The notes: a model not told the origin generated them from the sequence alone. A DNA stretch of 64,000 nt from Bacillus piscicola (GCF_022458745.1 NZ_JAJJJF010000001.1:496001-560000); one strand, 5' to 3'; positions 26,288 through 35,704 are shown, counted from the stretch's first letter. Program-made: numbers and translations.

Positions 26288-26582
26288 AGAAAGAAGGAAT
26301 TAATCCCGTGCAATAGTTATAAAAAAGGCTTGAAAACCATCCGAAAAAGAAATATCATAGTACATGTATGGATTGTGGCGATTTTTTGATTAAACAAAAC
26401 TACATAAAACAATAATACATCTTCTTGTTTAATGTATTATGAACTGCGTCCCGGCAGAGTGGCGTTTTTTCTAAGTCTTCACACGTGAATAAAATCACAA
26501 ACTTTTTGTTCTTGAAGTGGATGCATACTAGACACAATGGATGTCAACAAATATGAAGAAAATGGAAGTGATGACGTTGGCT
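26288..26582. other. intergenic region upstream of yumB
   Basis: No gene seen. It must hold the yumB promoter, but no convincing -35/-10 pair stands out. A small inverted repeat TTCAC-AC-GTGAA at 26478-26489 is about 95 bases before the start codon; its arms resemble half-sites of several redox regulators but are too short to assign. Confidence 0.4.
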
Positions 26583-27776
26583 ATGAAACCAAATATCTTA
26601 ATTTTAGGTGGCGGTTACGGAGGGATTGTTACTGCTACTAAACTGACGAAGGAGCTCGGGGTGAACGAGGTTAACATTACACTCGTAAGCAAACATGAAT
26701 ACCACTATCAAACGACTTGGCTGCATGAGCCAGCGGCTGGAACTTTAGACGTTGATCGGGCACGTATGCCAATCAACAGCCTCATTGATGAAAATAAAGT
26801 GAAATTTATTCAAGGAGAGGCGGAACAAGTCCATCCGGAAGAGAAAAAAGTATCCTTGGCAAATGGTGAACAATTAGAGTACGATTATTTAGTTGTCAGT
26901 GTAGGGGCGATACCGGAGACATTTGGAGTCGGCGGCGTTTTTGAGCATTCATTTAATAAATGGACGGTCAATGGTGCCCGGGAATTAAAAGAACATACAG
27001 AGTATATGTTTGCAAAGTACAATAACGACCCACGTGATGAATATGTGACATTTATCGTTGCGGGCGCTGGCTTTACAGGAATCGAGTATATTGGCGAGCT
27101 TAGTGAGCGTGTACCGGAGCTGTGTAAGAAATATGATGTACCACTTAATAAAGTGAAAATGTATGTCATTGAAGCAGCCCCTAGTGCGCTGCCTGGTTTT
27201 GATCCAGAGCTGGTAGAATATGCAATGAATTTGCTTGAAAACCGAGGTGTTGAATTTAAAATTAATACACCAATCAGTGAGGTTACTGCTGAAGGTGTTG
27301 TTTTAAAAGGCGGAGAAGAAATAAAATCAGAAACGGTTATTTGGGCAACTGGTGTTCGTGGAAACCCTATCATTGAAAAATCCGGGTTTGAAAACATGCG
27401 GGCCCGTGTAAAAGTAGATAAGGATCTACGTGCTCCAGGTCATGAAGACGTCTTTATTATCGGTGACTGCGCCTTGATTATTAATGAAGAAATTAATCGG
27501 CCGTACCCTCCTACGGCGCAAATTGCGATTCAACAGGGGGAAACAGTTGCTAAAAACCTGGCTGCCCTCATTAAAGGCGGACAGTTGCAAGAGTTTAAGC
27601 CAGATATCAAAGGGACTGTCGCTTCCCTGGGTGGGAAAGAAGCAATCGGTGTAGTGGGGGATAAGAAACTCTTTGGAAGTTCCGCCAGCTTCATGAAGAA
27701 AATGATTGATAATCGTTCCCTATGGATCCTTGGAGGTACAGGTCTCGTCCTTAAAAAAGGTAAAAATCCTTTTTAA
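26583..27776 (+). CDS. yumB: type II NADH dehydrogenase-like flavoprotein
   Basis: Single-subunit FAD-dependent NADH:quinone oxidoreductase (NDH-2 family), 397 aa, membrane-associated, feeding menaquinone. FAD motif [21 protein letters not shown] motif [17 protein letters not shown] near residue 165, and [20 protein letters not shown] with QIAIQQGE as quinone-site segment. I chose ATG 26583, matching homologue length; ATG 26541 would add 14 residues without an SD. Neighbours yuiB-yuiC-yuiD match B. subtilis order. YumB is preferred over Ndh/YjlD by overall resemblance. Confidence 0.88.
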   Translation: MKPNILILGGGYGGIVTATKLTKELGVNEVNITLVSKHEYHYQTTWLHEPAAGTLDVDRARMPINSLIDENKVKFIQGEAEQVHPEEKKVSLANGEQLEYDYLVVSVGAIPETFGVGGVFEHSFNKWTVNGARELKEHTEYMFAKYNNDPRDEYVTFIVAGAGFTGIEYIGELSERVPELCKKYDVPLNKVKMYVIEAAPSALPGFDPELVEYAMNLLENRGVEFKINTPISEVTAEGVVLKGGEEIKSETVIWATGVRGNPIIEKSGFENMRARVKVDKDLRAPGHEDVFIIGDCALIINEEINRPYPPTAQIAIQQGETVAKNLAALIKGGQLQEFKPDIKGTVASLGGKEAIGVVGDKKLFGSSASFMKKMIDNRSLWILGGTGLVLKKGKNPF

Positions 27777-27787
27777 CACTTATTTGT

Positions 27788-27830
27788 CCCTGTAAGATAA
27801 CATTCTCTTACAGGGTTTTATGGTTTTTCA
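27788..27830 (+). terminator. terminator of yumB
   Basis: CCCTGTAAGA/TCTTACAGGG hairpin with TTTTATGGTTTTT behind it. Confidence 0.85.
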
Positions 27831-27935
27831 CAGGTTTGTCATACTCCTCTGATGTAATGATAGAAGAGGGTGTGAACAGATTGACGGTTTTTTGCTTGTT
27901 TTGTACACTTGATGTCATATGGAGGTGTAACGATC

Positions 27936-28265
27936 GTGACGAGTATAGGCAGTCTCCCCCAATTAGTTTTATCCATGCTGTTATTTTTATTATTGTTTTT
28001 TGGTATTGGTTTTCTTCTCAATATGATACTTAGATCCACTTGGGTTATGGCCATTGTTTACCCTCTCGTCGTTATTTTTATTATTGACGATGTAAGTATT
28101 TGGGATTATATTGGTTCGCCAGGTTCTTCGTTTCGTGCATTGGGAAACCATTTTGTGGCGTTACAGCTAGTGGATATCCTGATTTTGTCTAGTGGATTGG
28201 TAGGAGCGATTGCAGCAGGTATTGCTATCCGAATGCTGCGTGTTCGCGGTTATCAAATGTTTTAA
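27936..28265 (+). CDS. yuiB: YuiB-like integral membrane protein
   Basis: 109-aa membrane protein of the YuiB family, function unknown. Three hydrophobic stretches are visible (about 6-28, 35-50 and 75-98), with a loop DDVSIWDYIGSPGSSFRALG between the last two. GTG 27936 was chosen because GGAGGTG ends 9 bases upstream; a TTG at 27909 precedes that SD. It sits between yumB and yuiC with its own terminator, as in B. subtilis. Confidence 0.75.
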   Translation: MTSIGSLPQLVLSMLLFLLLFFGIGFLLNMILRSTWVMAIVYPLVVIFIIDDVSIWDYIGSPGSSFRALGNHFVALQLVDILILSSGLVGAIAAGIAIRMLRVRGYQMF

Positions 28266-28336
28266 ACGCTTTCCGGCACAGACTTTTACCTGATTTCATT
28301 ATGAAATCGCGGCTGTCTGCCGGAGAGCGTTTTTTG
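28264..28336 (+). terminator. terminator of yuiB
   Basis: Long hairpin AAACGCT..CCGGCA..AGAC / GTCTGCCGG..AGCGTTT followed by TTTTTT. Confidence 0.85.
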
Positions 28337-28409
28337 TTAGCGGCTCCTCTTAAAAAGAATAAATTTTCGTTTTTTGGGAATGATGTCTTGAAGAGAGGAG
28401 TTGTATACA

Positions 28410-29078
28410 TTGACAGTGAAAAGAACTCTGTTACGCCGTGTGGCGATGACGATACTCGTGTGCGGCGCGTGTGTGACGACGGCATCTTATATGACAAACG
28501 TAAAAGCAGAAGAATTGCCTGCCTATTTTTACAATTATTTTCAAAAAGAACAGGGCATAGTAAAGGAACAGGGGCAGTTGCCCAAAAAGGAACATACGAT
28601 TATTGAGAAAAGATTTGGCAATCATGAAGGGGCACCAGCATTTCAAGAGGATGCAGAATGGCTTTTTGAGGCGAACGGACCGACAGAAAAAGTAACGGCA
28701 ACGGGATACACAGCTGGAATGGAATCCACTGGAAAAACAGAAGATCACCCTGCGTATGGAATCACATTTTCCGGTGTAGAAGTTAGACGGGATCATGTCT
28801 CCACAATCGCAGCTGACCCGGAAGTGTTTCCTATCGGCACTATTTTGTATATACCTGAATATGGCTATGGTGTGGTCGCAGATACAGGCTCTGCAATCAA
28901 AGGAAAGAAAATAGACTTGTATTATGAAACAGTGGAAGATGTTTTTAAGCAATGGGGAAAGCGAGACGTGGAAGTAAAAGTATTGAAAAAAGGCGATGGA
29001 TCATTGGAAGAGGCTGAGGTAATGGCGTTAAATAGAGAGGGAGCTTTACCAGCGCTTCTTCCAACTTCCTCTTTCTAA
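28410..29078 (+). CDS. yuiC: YuiC-like 3D-domain protein (MltA-type peptidoglycan enzyme)
   Basis: 222-aa exported protein. N-terminal membrane or signal segment (about residues 10-30), a linker, then a C-terminal 3D domain from about residue 98: [52 protein letters not shown] and [12 protein letters not shown]. The conserved Asp residues ([12 protein letters not shown]) are those of the 3D fold shared with MltA lytic transglycosylases, so a role in glycan-strand cleavage is likely. TTG 28410 is the start because GAGAGGAG lies 9 bases upstream and would abut TTG 28401. Confidence 0.82.
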   Translation: MTVKRTLLRRVAMTILVCGACVTTASYMTNVKAEELPAYFYNYFQKEQGIVKEQGQLPKKEHTIIEKRFGNHEGAPAFQEDAEWLFEANGPTEKVTATGYTAGMESTGKTEDHPAYGITFSGVEVRRDHVSTIAADPEVFPIGTILYIPEYGYGVVADTGSAIKGKKIDLYYETVEDVFKQWGKRDVEVKVLKKGDGSLEEAEVMALNREGALPALLPTSSF

Positions 29079-29085
29079 ATCGTAT

Positions 29086-29565
29086 CTAGTTGAGAACGAC
29101 AAAGTAGCCAATTAACGCGAGTGAAATACCAAGCAGTGCCCCAAAAAACACTTCTATGGGTTGGTGACCGAGGAGTTCTTTCAATTCCTCTCTTTTCTCG
29201 GTCTCTGCCTTTTGCTGCCAAGATTTTGCTTCTGTCACAAATTTATTGAAGTCGACGACAAGTTGATTGAGAACCGTTGCATGATAGCCCGCATGGCGCC
29301 GCACCCCGGTAGCGTCAAACATTACAATAACCCCAAAAATAGTACAAATAGCAAACAAGGCGGAGTCAAATCCGTGTTCAAGCCCAATTGCCGTTGAGAC
29401 AGAGGTCACAGCCGCCGAGTGAGAACTAGGCATTCCTCCCGTACTAGTAACTAATGTGAGATCCCATTTTTTTGACGCCATATAAGCAAGAGGGATTTTT
29501 ACTCCCTGCGCAAAAACTACGGAAAACAAGGCAATCCAAAGGGGAAAATTGTAAAACAACTCCAT
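29086..29565 (-). CDS. yuiD: YuiD-like divergent PAP2-family membrane protein
   Basis: 159-aa integral membrane protein of the YuiD/DUF212 family, distantly related to PAP2 phosphatases. Seen: MELFYNFPLWIALFSVVFAQ, the PAP2-like GMPSSHSAA motif near residue 44, ATGVRRHAGYHA, and LLGHQPIEVFFGALLG near the C terminus, with about four hydrophobic segments. Substrate unknown. Convergent with yuiC, only 7 bases between them. Confidence 0.85.
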   Translation of the reverse strand: MELFYNFPLWIALFSVVFAQGVKIPLAYMASKKWDLTLVTSTGGMPSSHSAAVTSVSTAIGLEHGFDSALFAICTIFGVIVMFDATGVRRHAGYHATVLNQLVVDFNKFVTEAKSWQQKAETEKREELKELLGHQPIEVFFGALLGISLALIGYFVVLN

Positions 29566-29885
29566 TGCCAGAACGTCCTTTCCTTATATAAAAAAAGTCA
29601 TGTTTACATATCTATCGGTAAAACCAAATACACAAATTTAATTTGATTTTACGTTTATTTTTGGAAAATTTCAGCAAACAGTAGGATGATCTATTTTATT
29701 ATAGCATAGACGGTCGTGAGGTTGCTTATTATTTATAACGGGGAAATATACATTATAGCAAGGGATTAGGCATGAAACAAGGATAAGACAGGGGGGGCAG
29801 GATTCTTTTCTTGTTGCAAAGCCGAATCTCCCCGTATAGTATGATTGTTAAATAGCAGGAAGGGATAAAATGGAGGACGTATAAG
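29566..29885. other. divergent intergenic region, yuiD / GDPD gene
   Basis: AT-rich, 320 bases. No gene or clear repeat seen. It must carry promoters for both divergent genes. A TATAGT/TATGAT -10-like stretch at about 29836-29845 is the only suggestion, without a good -35. Confidence 0.4.
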
Positions 29886-30611
29886 ATGTCGAACGTAAAT
29901 AAAAAGGTAAAAATTATTTCCCATCGAGGGTTTACAACCGACAACGTTCAGGAGAATACAATAGAAGCATTTGAGCACGCGATTAGCCTGCAGGCGGATA
30001 TGATCGAGACCGATGTAAGAGAGATGCAGGACGGGACCCTTGTTTGCGCTCACAATCCTGACTGGCGTGGAACAAAACTGCGAGACATGTCATATGAAAA
30101 ATGGAAGGCCGAAACAAAGGCAAAGGAAGGCTGGCAGCCACCGCGTTTGTCTGAAGTGTTAAGGTTGTGCGCGGGAGTCATTCCGATTAACCTTGAAATA
30201 AAAGAAAAATCCCTGTCCAAAAAAGTAGTAAAAGAGGTAGAACAATATCCGGAATTAAATGTGATCATTTCCTCTTTCAATGACCAGGTTGTGAAAGAAG
30301 TGAAAATGATCAATGGGGATATTGCGACCGCTTTAGTCATTGGAAAATCGATGCTGACCCCGACGTTAAATAAAAAATTATATTGGCAGGATTATTCCCC
30401 GGAAAAGCGGCTGGAGAATGTTAAAGCAGATGCCGTTTGTCCTCATCATCGCTTGGTGGATGAAGATTTCATACAACGTTTACAAAACGAAGGATACGAT
30501 ATATTTGTTTGGACAGTCAACAGCTCAGCTAGAATGAAAAAAGTCGCACAATTGGGGGTGAATGGTATTTTCACTGACCAAGTTCCCCTAGCGATGAAAC
30601 TGTTGCGCTGA
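29886..30611 (+). CDS. glycerophosphodiester phosphodiesterase
   Basis: Cytosolic GDPD-family enzyme (241 aa) hydrolysing glycerophosphodiesters to sn-glycerol 3-phosphate and an alcohol. Catalytic signatures: ISHRG near residue 12, ENTIEAFEHA, ETDVREMQDG (metal ligands Glu/Asp) and HNPDW; later INLEIK and the C-terminal VWTVNSSARMKKVAQLGVNG. No signal peptide, so it probably recycles lipid-derived diesters inside the cell. TGGAGGA SD before ATG 29886. Confidence 0.92.
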   Translation: MSNVNKKVKIISHRGFTTDNVQENTIEAFEHAISLQADMIETDVREMQDGTLVCAHNPDWRGTKLRDMSYEKWKAETKAKEGWQPPRLSEVLRLCAGVIPINLEIKEKSLSKKVVKEVEQYPELNVIISSFNDQVVKEVKMINGDIATALVIGKSMLTPTLNKKLYWQDYSPEKRLENVKADAVCPHHRLVDEDFIQRLQNEGYDIFVWTVNSSARMKKVAQLGVNGIFTDQVPLAMKLLR

Positions 30612-30636
30612 GAAAGGTTATTCACAGATATTAACG

Positions 30637-30666
30637 TTGCATTCGCTCTCATATTCATTGTATCAT
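30637..30666 (+). promoter_or_regulatory. possible sigma-A promoter of luxS
   Basis: TTGCAT (30637-30642), 18-base spacer, TATCAT (30661-30666), 33 bases before the luxS start. Confidence 0.4.
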
Positions 30667-30698
30667 CATGATAGAAGGATACGAAAAGGAGTGTTTAT

Positions 30699-31169
30699 AT
30701 GGCTCGCGTAGAGAGTTTTGAATTAGATCATACCATTGTAAAAGCTCCTTATGTTAGACATGCAGGAGTTCAAAAAGTCGGCACAGATGGGATTGTTAAT
30801 AAATTTGACATTCGCTTTTGCCAGCCTAATAAAGGGAACATGGAACCGCCTGTTATTCATACAATGGAACATTTATTAGCACTTAACATTCGGCGTTTTG
30901 CAGAAGAATACGATCACTTTGAGGTGATTGATCTATCGCCAATGGGATGTCAGACAGGATTTTATCTGATCATGAACGGAGAACCGAAGATAGAAGAGTT
31001 ACTAGATTTCCTGGAAAAAACAATGAAGTATTCTTTAGAGCTGGAAGAAGTTCCGGCAGCTAATGAAGAACAGTGCGGACAAGCGAAGCTCCACGATCTG
31101 GACGGGGCTAAAAAGCTAATGCGCTACTGGCTGGACCAAGACCCAAGTTTTCTAGCTGAAGTATTTTAA
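30699..31169 (+). CDS. luxS: S-ribosylhomocysteine lyase
   Basis: LuxS (156 aa) cleaves S-ribosylhomocysteine to homocysteine and the autoinducer-2 precursor in the activated methyl cycle. Metal ligands in HTMEHL (near residues 54-58) and the third in CGQAKLHDL; catalytic Cys in [17 protein letters not shown]. It complements metK and the cystathionine lyase elsewhere in the window. Confidence 0.96.
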   Translation: MARVESFELDHTIVKAPYVRHAGVQKVGTDGIVNKFDIRFCQPNKGNMEPPVIHTMEHLLALNIRRFAEEYDHFEVIDLSPMGCQTGFYLIMNGEPKIEELLDFLEKTMKYSLELEEVPAANEEQCGQAKLHDLDGAKKLMRYWLDQDPSFLAEVF

Positions 31170-31174
31170 TTACT

Positions 31175-31211
31175 AAAAAATGAGCCTGAGTTTTTTCTGG
31201 CTCATTTTTTT
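31175..31211. terminator. bidirectional terminator, luxS / isochorismatase-like gene
   Basis: AAAAAATGAGCC/GGCTCATTTTTTT hairpin. It overlaps the last codons of the convergent minus-strand gene. Confidence 0.85.
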
Positions 31212-31813
31212 GTGTGATATTCTTTTGCGCTTTTAATGAGGATTGGAATCTGATATTCCCTGGAAGGCGAAGTATCCGCTTTTAGTACACTTTGCATAAT
31301 GGAGAGAGCTTGTTCATTCTCCTGATTCGTATTAGAAGCGGTACAATCAGAAGGGATGTACAATTGGTAATGACGCATATAGGCATCATTAGCGGTAAAT
31401 TGAATGCACATGTTACCAGCGATCCCCGTAATAATTAATGTTTGCACGTCTAAGTATTCCAGCAGTAAATCGAGAGGAGTAGCAAAAAAGGCAGAAAACT
31501 GAGGCTTGAGGACAAAATAATCATCACTGTCGGGGATTAGCAGTTCTGTAATGGGTTTTCCGCGAACGTCGTCTTGTCTGGCATGTTCCACTAGTTCTTT
31601 AAAATCGCTTTGCCAACGTCCGTAGTTGTCATTTACATAGATAACCGGGATATGATGTTCTTTCGCTTTTCGTTTTAAACGGGCTATATTTTTAGCGGTC
31701 TCATAAGCAGGCTCAAACAATTTTTCACTATCCTCAAATTCCATGTCAGAAATCATATCAATAATAAGAAGGGCGATGCTTGCCCTTTCTTCTACATGTG
31801 GCATATCTGGCAT
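31202..31813 (-). CDS. isochorismatase-family cysteine hydrolase
   Basis: 203-aa cytosolic hydrolase of the isochorismatase/nicotinamidase superfamily. The catalytic triad is visible: Asp in LLIIDMISD near residue 19, Lys in VLKPQFSAFFATPL near residue 104 and Cys in GIAGNMCIQFTA near residue 138. True substrate unknown; family members act on amides or enol ethers such as nicotinamide, ureidoacrylate and N-carbamoylsarcosine. Upstream of its start lies the repeat at 31905-32020. Confidence 0.85.
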   Translation of the reverse strand: MPDMPHVEERASIALLIIDMISDMEFEDSEKLFEPAYETAKNIARLKRKAKEHHIPVIYVNDNYGRWQSDFKELVEHARQDDVRGKPITELLIPDSDDYFVLKPQFSAFFATPLDLLLEYLDVQTLIITGIAGNMCIQFTANDAYMRHYQLYIPSDCTASNTNQENEQALSIMQSVLKADTSPSREYQIPILIKSAKEYHTKK

Positions 31814-31904
31814 GATTAACCCTCCAGCATCAAATGTTCTTAATTACTATTCCCGCTTTTACACTTTTTAAAAGCGAATGCCCTCAGCTCATAAACTCAC
31901 CTTC

Positions 31905-32020
31905 ATCTACAGGCCCGAGGCTCAAGCCATGCCCGCGGCAAAGAAGACACAGTGAGAACGAGCGTAAGCGAAGTCTCGAACTGATGTCGCGCTTGTGCCT
32001 GAAGGTGAAAGCATCCCACC
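31905..32020. repeat. dispersed palindromic repeat, second locus
   Basis: The 82 bp at 31931-32012 match 6495-6576 with six substitutions and no gaps (my count). The adjoining 20 bp at 31919-31938 are the exact reverse complement of 5852-5871. So this copy joins an arm of the first element to the core of the second. It lies between the isochorismatase-like gene and yugI, in non-coding sequence. Confidence 0.85.
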
Positions 32021-32094
32021 TCATGCTAGTGATTGCCGGTAATGTTATTTCATGATATAATATCTAGGTTAATAAATAATTAGGAGTTGTTTGA

Positions 32095-32517
32095 ATGTCG
32101 GTAAAGCAGTTTGAGGTAGGAACTATTGTTGAGGGGAAAGTAACAGGCATTAAACCTTTCGGAGCGTTCGTTGCTCTGGATGAGAATAAACAAGGGTTAG
32201 TCCATATTTCAGAAATCGCTCACGGTTACGTAAAGGACATTAACGATGTTCTAACAGTTGGAGAGGCAGTTAAAGTTAAAGTTAAATCAATTGATGAAGA
32301 ATCAGGGAAAATTTCGTTGTCCATCCGTGATACGCTGCCTGCACCTGAGCAGACAGAACGTCGTGCTCCACGTACCAATCGTCCATCAGGCGGTGGAAAT
32401 CGTAGCAAAAGCACTGAGAAAGTGCAAGGATTTAACACGCTGGAAGATAAACTCAAAGACTGGCTTAAACAGTCCAATGAAATTCAAGCTGACTTGAATA
32501 AACGAGTACGCAAGTAA
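32095..32517 (+). CDS. yugI: S1-domain RNA-binding protein (general stress protein 13 type)
   Basis: 140-aa cytosolic protein with a single S1 RNA-binding domain at residues 6-78 (VGTIVEGKVTGIKPFGAFVA, GLVHISEIAHGYVKD, VKVKVKSIDEESGKISLSIR), then a basic, Arg/Pro/Ser-rich linker and a helical C terminus (FNTLEDKLKDWLKQSNEIQ). Matches YugI/GSP13, a ribosome-associated stress protein. TAGGAG SD. The neighbours yuzA, pgi and yugO match the B. subtilis yug block. Confidence 0.9.
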   Translation: MSVKQFEVGTIVEGKVTGIKPFGAFVALDENKQGLVHISEIAHGYVKDINDVLTVGEAVKVKVKSIDEESGKISLSIRDTLPAPEQTERRAPRTNRPSGGGNRSKSTEKVQGFNTLEDKLKDWLKQSNEIQADLNKRVRK

Positions 32518-32520
32518 GTA

Positions 32521-32574
32521 AAAGAAGGGCATGCAGGGGTGGTATTAAACTCCCCCGCGGAACCCTTCTTTTTT
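32521..32574. terminator. terminator between yugI and yuzA
   Basis: AAAGAAGGG/CCCTTCTTT stem with an inner GGGGT/.CCCC pairing and TTTTTT. It reaches the end of the convergent yuzA. Confidence 0.8.
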
Positions 32575-32800
32575 AACGTTGGGGTTCTAGATTTCCGACA
32601 AAATCTTCATCCGGCTTAAACAGGATAGAAAGAGAATAAAGACCGGCTATACCTACAATAGCATAAATGATACGAGAAAATGCGGCTGTTTGGCCGCCGA
32701 AAATAGCAGCAACTAAATCAAAGTTAAAAAAACCGATTAATCCCCAATTCAAAGCCCCAATTATAGTTAGTACAAGGGCGGTTCGTTGCAACCCGCTCAC
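32573..32800 (-). CDS. yuzA: DUF378 small membrane protein
   Basis: 75-aa protein of the DUF378/YuzA family with two hydrophobic helices (about 6-28 and 40-62). The family segment ALVLTIIGALNWGLIGFFNF is clear, followed by RIIYAIVGIAGLYSL. Function unknown. It is divergent from pgi. GGGTGAAGGTGT-like region upstream of ATG 32800 provides the SD. Confidence 0.85.
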   Translation of the reverse strand: MSGLQRTALVLTIIGALNWGLIGFFNFDLVAAIFGGQTAAFSRIIYAIVGIAGLYSLSILFKPDEDFVGNLEPQR

Positions 32801-32936
32801 ACCTTCACCCCCTTTCCCATTCTTTTATCTTTGTCATACATAGCATGATTAAACTTCTGTTTGATTATGCATTCTTTTTGAAATATGATGGGTAGGGAAT
32901 GAGAGGGGAACGCTAAGAAAAGGGAGGAGACTCTTC

Positions 32937-34304
32937 GTGGCTAAAGGGATAACTTTGGATTACAGTAATGCGTTGCCGTTCATTGATCAGCAGAAATTCT
33001 TCCAGTTAGAAGAAGCTGTCGGAAAAGCACACATGGTTTTACATAATAACCAAACAGAAAAAGAAAACGAATATTTAGGCTGGATTGATCTCCCGTACCA
33101 ATATGACCAAGAAGAGTTTGCTTCTATTCAATTGTCAGCAGAGAAAATTAAACAGAATTCTGATGTTTTATTGGTAATAGGAGTCGGGGGTTCTTATCTT
33201 GGGGCGAAAGCAGCCATTGATAGTTTAAGTCATTCGTTTCGCAATCAGTTGAAGAATACGGAGCGCGGCGGGCCGGAAGTTTATTTTGTCGGTCACCATT
33301 TTAGCCAACGGTACATCCAAGACGTGTTAGATCTTATCGAAAATAAAGATATATCCATTAATGTTATCTCGAAATCAGGAACGACAACAGAGCCTGCCAT
33401 CGCTTTTCGCATCTTCCGCGATTACATAGAGAAGAAGTATGGAGCAGACGAGGCAGCAAAGCGTATTTATGCAACGACGGATAAAGAAAAAGGTGCGTTG
33501 AAAAAGCTTGCTGATGAGAAAGGGTATACAACTTTTACTGTCCCGAAGGATGTGGGAGGGCGGTATTCTATTCTTACCGCCGTAGGTTTGCTTCCAATGG
33601 CGGTAGCAGGCCTTGATATTAAAAAGATGATGGAGGGCGCAAAGGAAGCCTGTAACACATTTTCGGAAATCGGCCTTACGAAAAATGATGCTTATCAGTA
33701 TGCAGCTCTCAGATATTCGCTTTATCGACAAGGTAAGATGATTGAAATGCTTGTTAATTATGAGCCAAAACTTCATTTTTTCTCTGAATGGTGGAAACAA
33801 CTGTTTGCGGAAAGCGAAGGAAAAGATGGAAAAGGAATTTTTCCGGTTGCAGCAGGCTTTTCTACGGACTTGCACTCGATTGGGCAATATATCCAAGATG
33901 GCCACCGACATTTGTTTGAAACAGTACTTCACGTAACTTCAGGCGGAAAAGATATCTTCGTCGATAAGAATGCAGATGATGTGGATGGTCTCAATTATTT
34001 AGCGGGACATTCTTTAGACTATATTAACAAACAAGCTTTTTCGGGAGCTCTTCTAGCCCATACGGACGGGGGCGTTCCGAATCTTATCGTGGAGATTCCA
34101 GAGCTTGATGAATATTACTTCGGCTATCTCATCTACTTTTTCAAAAAAGCTTGCGCTGTTAGTGGTCTCTTACTCGGTGTCAATCCATTTGATCAGCCTG
34201 GAGTGGAGGCGTATAAAAATAACATGTTTGCTCTCCTCGGGAAACCAGGCTTTGAACAACAAAGGAAACAACTTGAGAAACGACTGCAACATATTAAGGA
34301 GTAA
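32937..34304 (+). CDS. pgi: glucose-6-phosphate isomerase
   Basis: Glycolytic isomerase (455 aa) interconverting glucose 6-phosphate and fructose 6-phosphate. Signatures: [35 protein letters not shown] (phosphate-binding loop) and [19 protein letters not shown]; the conserved C-terminal lysine region is [19 protein letters not shown] 32937 follows GGGAGGAG. Length is standard for Firmicutes. Confidence 0.96.
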   Translation: MAKGITLDYSNALPFIDQQKFFQLEEAVGKAHMVLHNNQTEKENEYLGWIDLPYQYDQEEFASIQLSAEKIKQNSDVLLVIGVGGSYLGAKAAIDSLSHSFRNQLKNTERGGPEVYFVGHHFSQRYIQDVLDLIENKDISINVISKSGTTTEPAIAFRIFRDYIEKKYGADEAAKRIYATTDKEKGALKKLADEKGYTTFTVPKDVGGRYSILTAVGLLPMAVAGLDIKKMMEGAKEACNTFSEIGLTKNDAYQYAALRYSLYRQGKMIEMLVNYEPKLHFFSEWWKQLFAESEGKDGKGIFPVAAGFSTDLHSIGQYIQDGHRHLFETVLHVTSGGKDIFVDKNADDVDGLNYLAGHSLDYINKQAFSGALLAHTDGGVPNLIVEIPELDEYYFGYLIYFFKKACAVSGLLLGVNPFDQPGVEAYKNNMFALLGKPGFEQQRKQLEKRLQHIKE

Positions 34305-34333
34305 GAAAACTGGACATAAAAAGCCCGTTCATT

Positions 34334-35338
34334 TTAAATTTCTTTAGAAGTTAATATGAATAAAGAATCTGATTCATGCAAAGAAGTTTCCGGCGGTGGA
34401 TTTAAAATTGTTTTACCATTGTTACTCACCCCGAGTATCAAATCTGAATTTTGCTTGGCTAATGTACTGGCTTCTGCAATGGATTTACCTATCCAATTAT
34501 CTGGGCAGCGAATCGACTGGAGGCGGGGAGAGGTTTCTGCATCTAGCAAGAGTGCCATTGTTTCTGAGATTCCTTGCTGTTCCAGACTTTCGGTCATCAA
34601 TAAGCTGGAAATAAAATTAGACGCGATGACCTCATCAGCCCCTGCATGTTTGGCATTGGATATTTGCTCGGAAGTAAGGATTTCGACCGCCGTATAAATA
34701 CTTTCATGAAAATGCTTGGCCGCCAACAAGGTTAAAATGGTGTGAGCGTCTGCGCTTTGTTCGGCAACTTCTTTTTCTGAGGTAATAATGAGAGCACGTG
34801 CTTCTCGTAAATTTGCTTTTTGGAAAGTCAGCTCAAATGTCGGGTTCCCTTTAATAAATTGAACCCCTTTTTCATTGAAAAAAGGACTTTCTGTCAAGGA
34901 ATTATCGATTAATAAAATGGAGCGTCCCGGATACAGCCGTTTAATTTGTTGAATAAACTGGCGGGAGCGCTCATTCCAGCCGACGACGATATAATGTTGT
35001 TTAAAATGGGAAGGAAGGGTTCCTTTTTTCCAGCTCTTCTGTTCGATGATGGAAGAAGCAGCAAAATTTGTAAAAAAAAAGGTAACAAAGCCGATGCCGA
35101 ATATGATAAAAATAATTGATACTGCCCGTCCTACTGTGGAAACTGGAGCGTAATCGCCATATCCGATAGTGGCTGCTGTGATAACCGCCCACCATACAGC
35201 GTCAAAATAATGCGGAAAAGTATCTGGTTCTAACCGGTACAATATAAAACCGAAACCTAACAGCAGTGTAATAACGATCATAAACAGTCTTAGCAGGATA
35301 GGGGCGCGTAAATACAGCCGGGTAATATATTGAAACAA
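34334..35338 (-). CDS. yugO: two-TM potassium channel with RCK/TrkA domains
   Basis: 334-aa membrane channel subunit. A first helix at about 15-35, pore loop with selectivity filter TIGYGDY near residue 58 and a second helix at about 65-95, then a cytosolic TrkA-N (RCK) domain (YIVVGWNERSRQFIQQI) and a C-terminal TrkA-C-like domain from about residue 255. Resembles YugO, the biofilm-associated K+ channel of B. subtilis. TTG 35338 is the start (AAGGAGGCG upstream). I found no mstX/Mistic gene ahead of it. Confidence 0.88.
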   Translation of the reverse strand: MFQYITRLYLRAPILLRLFMIVITLLLGFGFILYRLEPDTFPHYFDAVWWAVITAATIGYGDYAPVSTVGRAVSIIFIIFGIGFVTFFFTNFAASSIIEQKSWKKGTLPSHFKQHYIVVGWNERSRQFIQQIKRLYPGRSILLIDNSLTESPFFNEKGVQFIKGNPTFELTFQKANLREARALIITSEKEVAEQSADAHTILTLLAAKHFHESIYTAVEILTSEQISNAKHAGADEVIASNFISSLLMTESLEQQGISETMALLLDAETSPRLQSIRCPDNWIGKSIAEASTLAKQNSDLILGVSNNGKTILNPPPETSLHESDSLFILTSKEI

Positions 35339-35427
35339 AACGACGCCTCCTTCCTTTAGAATGTGTAAATAGTCAGCTAAAAACCATTATGGACCATTGA
35401 ATAACAATTCATTCGTTATCTTTCGTG

Positions 35428-35456
35428 TTGACAAGTTTAAAATACTAGATTATAAT
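35428..35456 (+). promoter_or_regulatory. consensus sigma-A promoter of tRNA-Ala
   Basis: Perfect TTGACA (35428-35433), 17-base spacer, perfect TATAAT (35451-35456), 24 bases before the tRNA. Confidence 0.85.
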
Positions 35457-35479
35457 AAAAATTGTCGTTTTATGAGTGA

Positions 35480-35555
35480 GGGGCATTAGCTCAGCTGGGA
35501 GAGCGCCACACTGGCAGTGTGGAGGTCAGCGGTTCGAGCCCGCTATGCTCCACCA
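35480..35555 (+). tRNA. tRNA-Ala(GGC)
   Basis: 76 bases with the CCA encoded. Acceptor stem GGGGCAT/ATGCTCC, D-arm GCTCAGCTGGGAGAGC, anticodon arm CCACA-CTGGCAG-TGTGG with anticodon GGC, T-arm GCGG-TTCGAGC-CCGC. A single, stand-alone tRNA gene with its own promoter and terminator. It reads GCC and GCT alanine codons. Confidence 0.96.
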
Positions 35556-35584
35556 TCATTTAATCTGCATTACATAAGGAATCC

Positions 35585-35630
35585 AACGTTCCCGTTTCTC
35601 TTAATGAAAAGAGAAGCGGGAACGTTTTTT
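35585..35630 (+). terminator. terminator of tRNA-Ala
   Basis: AACGTTCCCGTTTCTC/GAGAAGCGGGAACGTT with a TAATGAAA-type loop and TTTTTT. Confidence 0.9.
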
Positions 35631-35704
35631 ATTGTAAAGGATGAACGCCCTCACAGATTGTCTCTGTACTCATAAGCTGTAAGCAAAAAGGGTTGTGAGT
35701 ACAG

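Noticed and set aside
26478-26489. Rex-type operator before yumB
   Set aside because: TTCAC-N2-GTGAA has only 5-base arms and does not match the TTGTGAA-N4-TTCACAA pattern.
26885-27397. 170-codon minus-strand frame
   Set aside because: Antisense to yumB; Ser/Thr/Pro-rich translation without family match, typical of a shadow frame.
27836-28033. 65-codon plus-strand frame, considered as yuiA
   Set aside because: No zinc-finger-like CxxC pattern as in YuiA, and it overlaps yuiB in another frame.
28431-28952. 173-codon minus-strand frame opposite yuiC
   Set aside because: Cys/Phe/Arg-rich, no SD, antisense to a clear 3D-domain gene.
33375-33932. 185-codon minus-strand frame opposite pgi
   Set aside because: Composition is that of a shadow frame and pgi is unambiguous.
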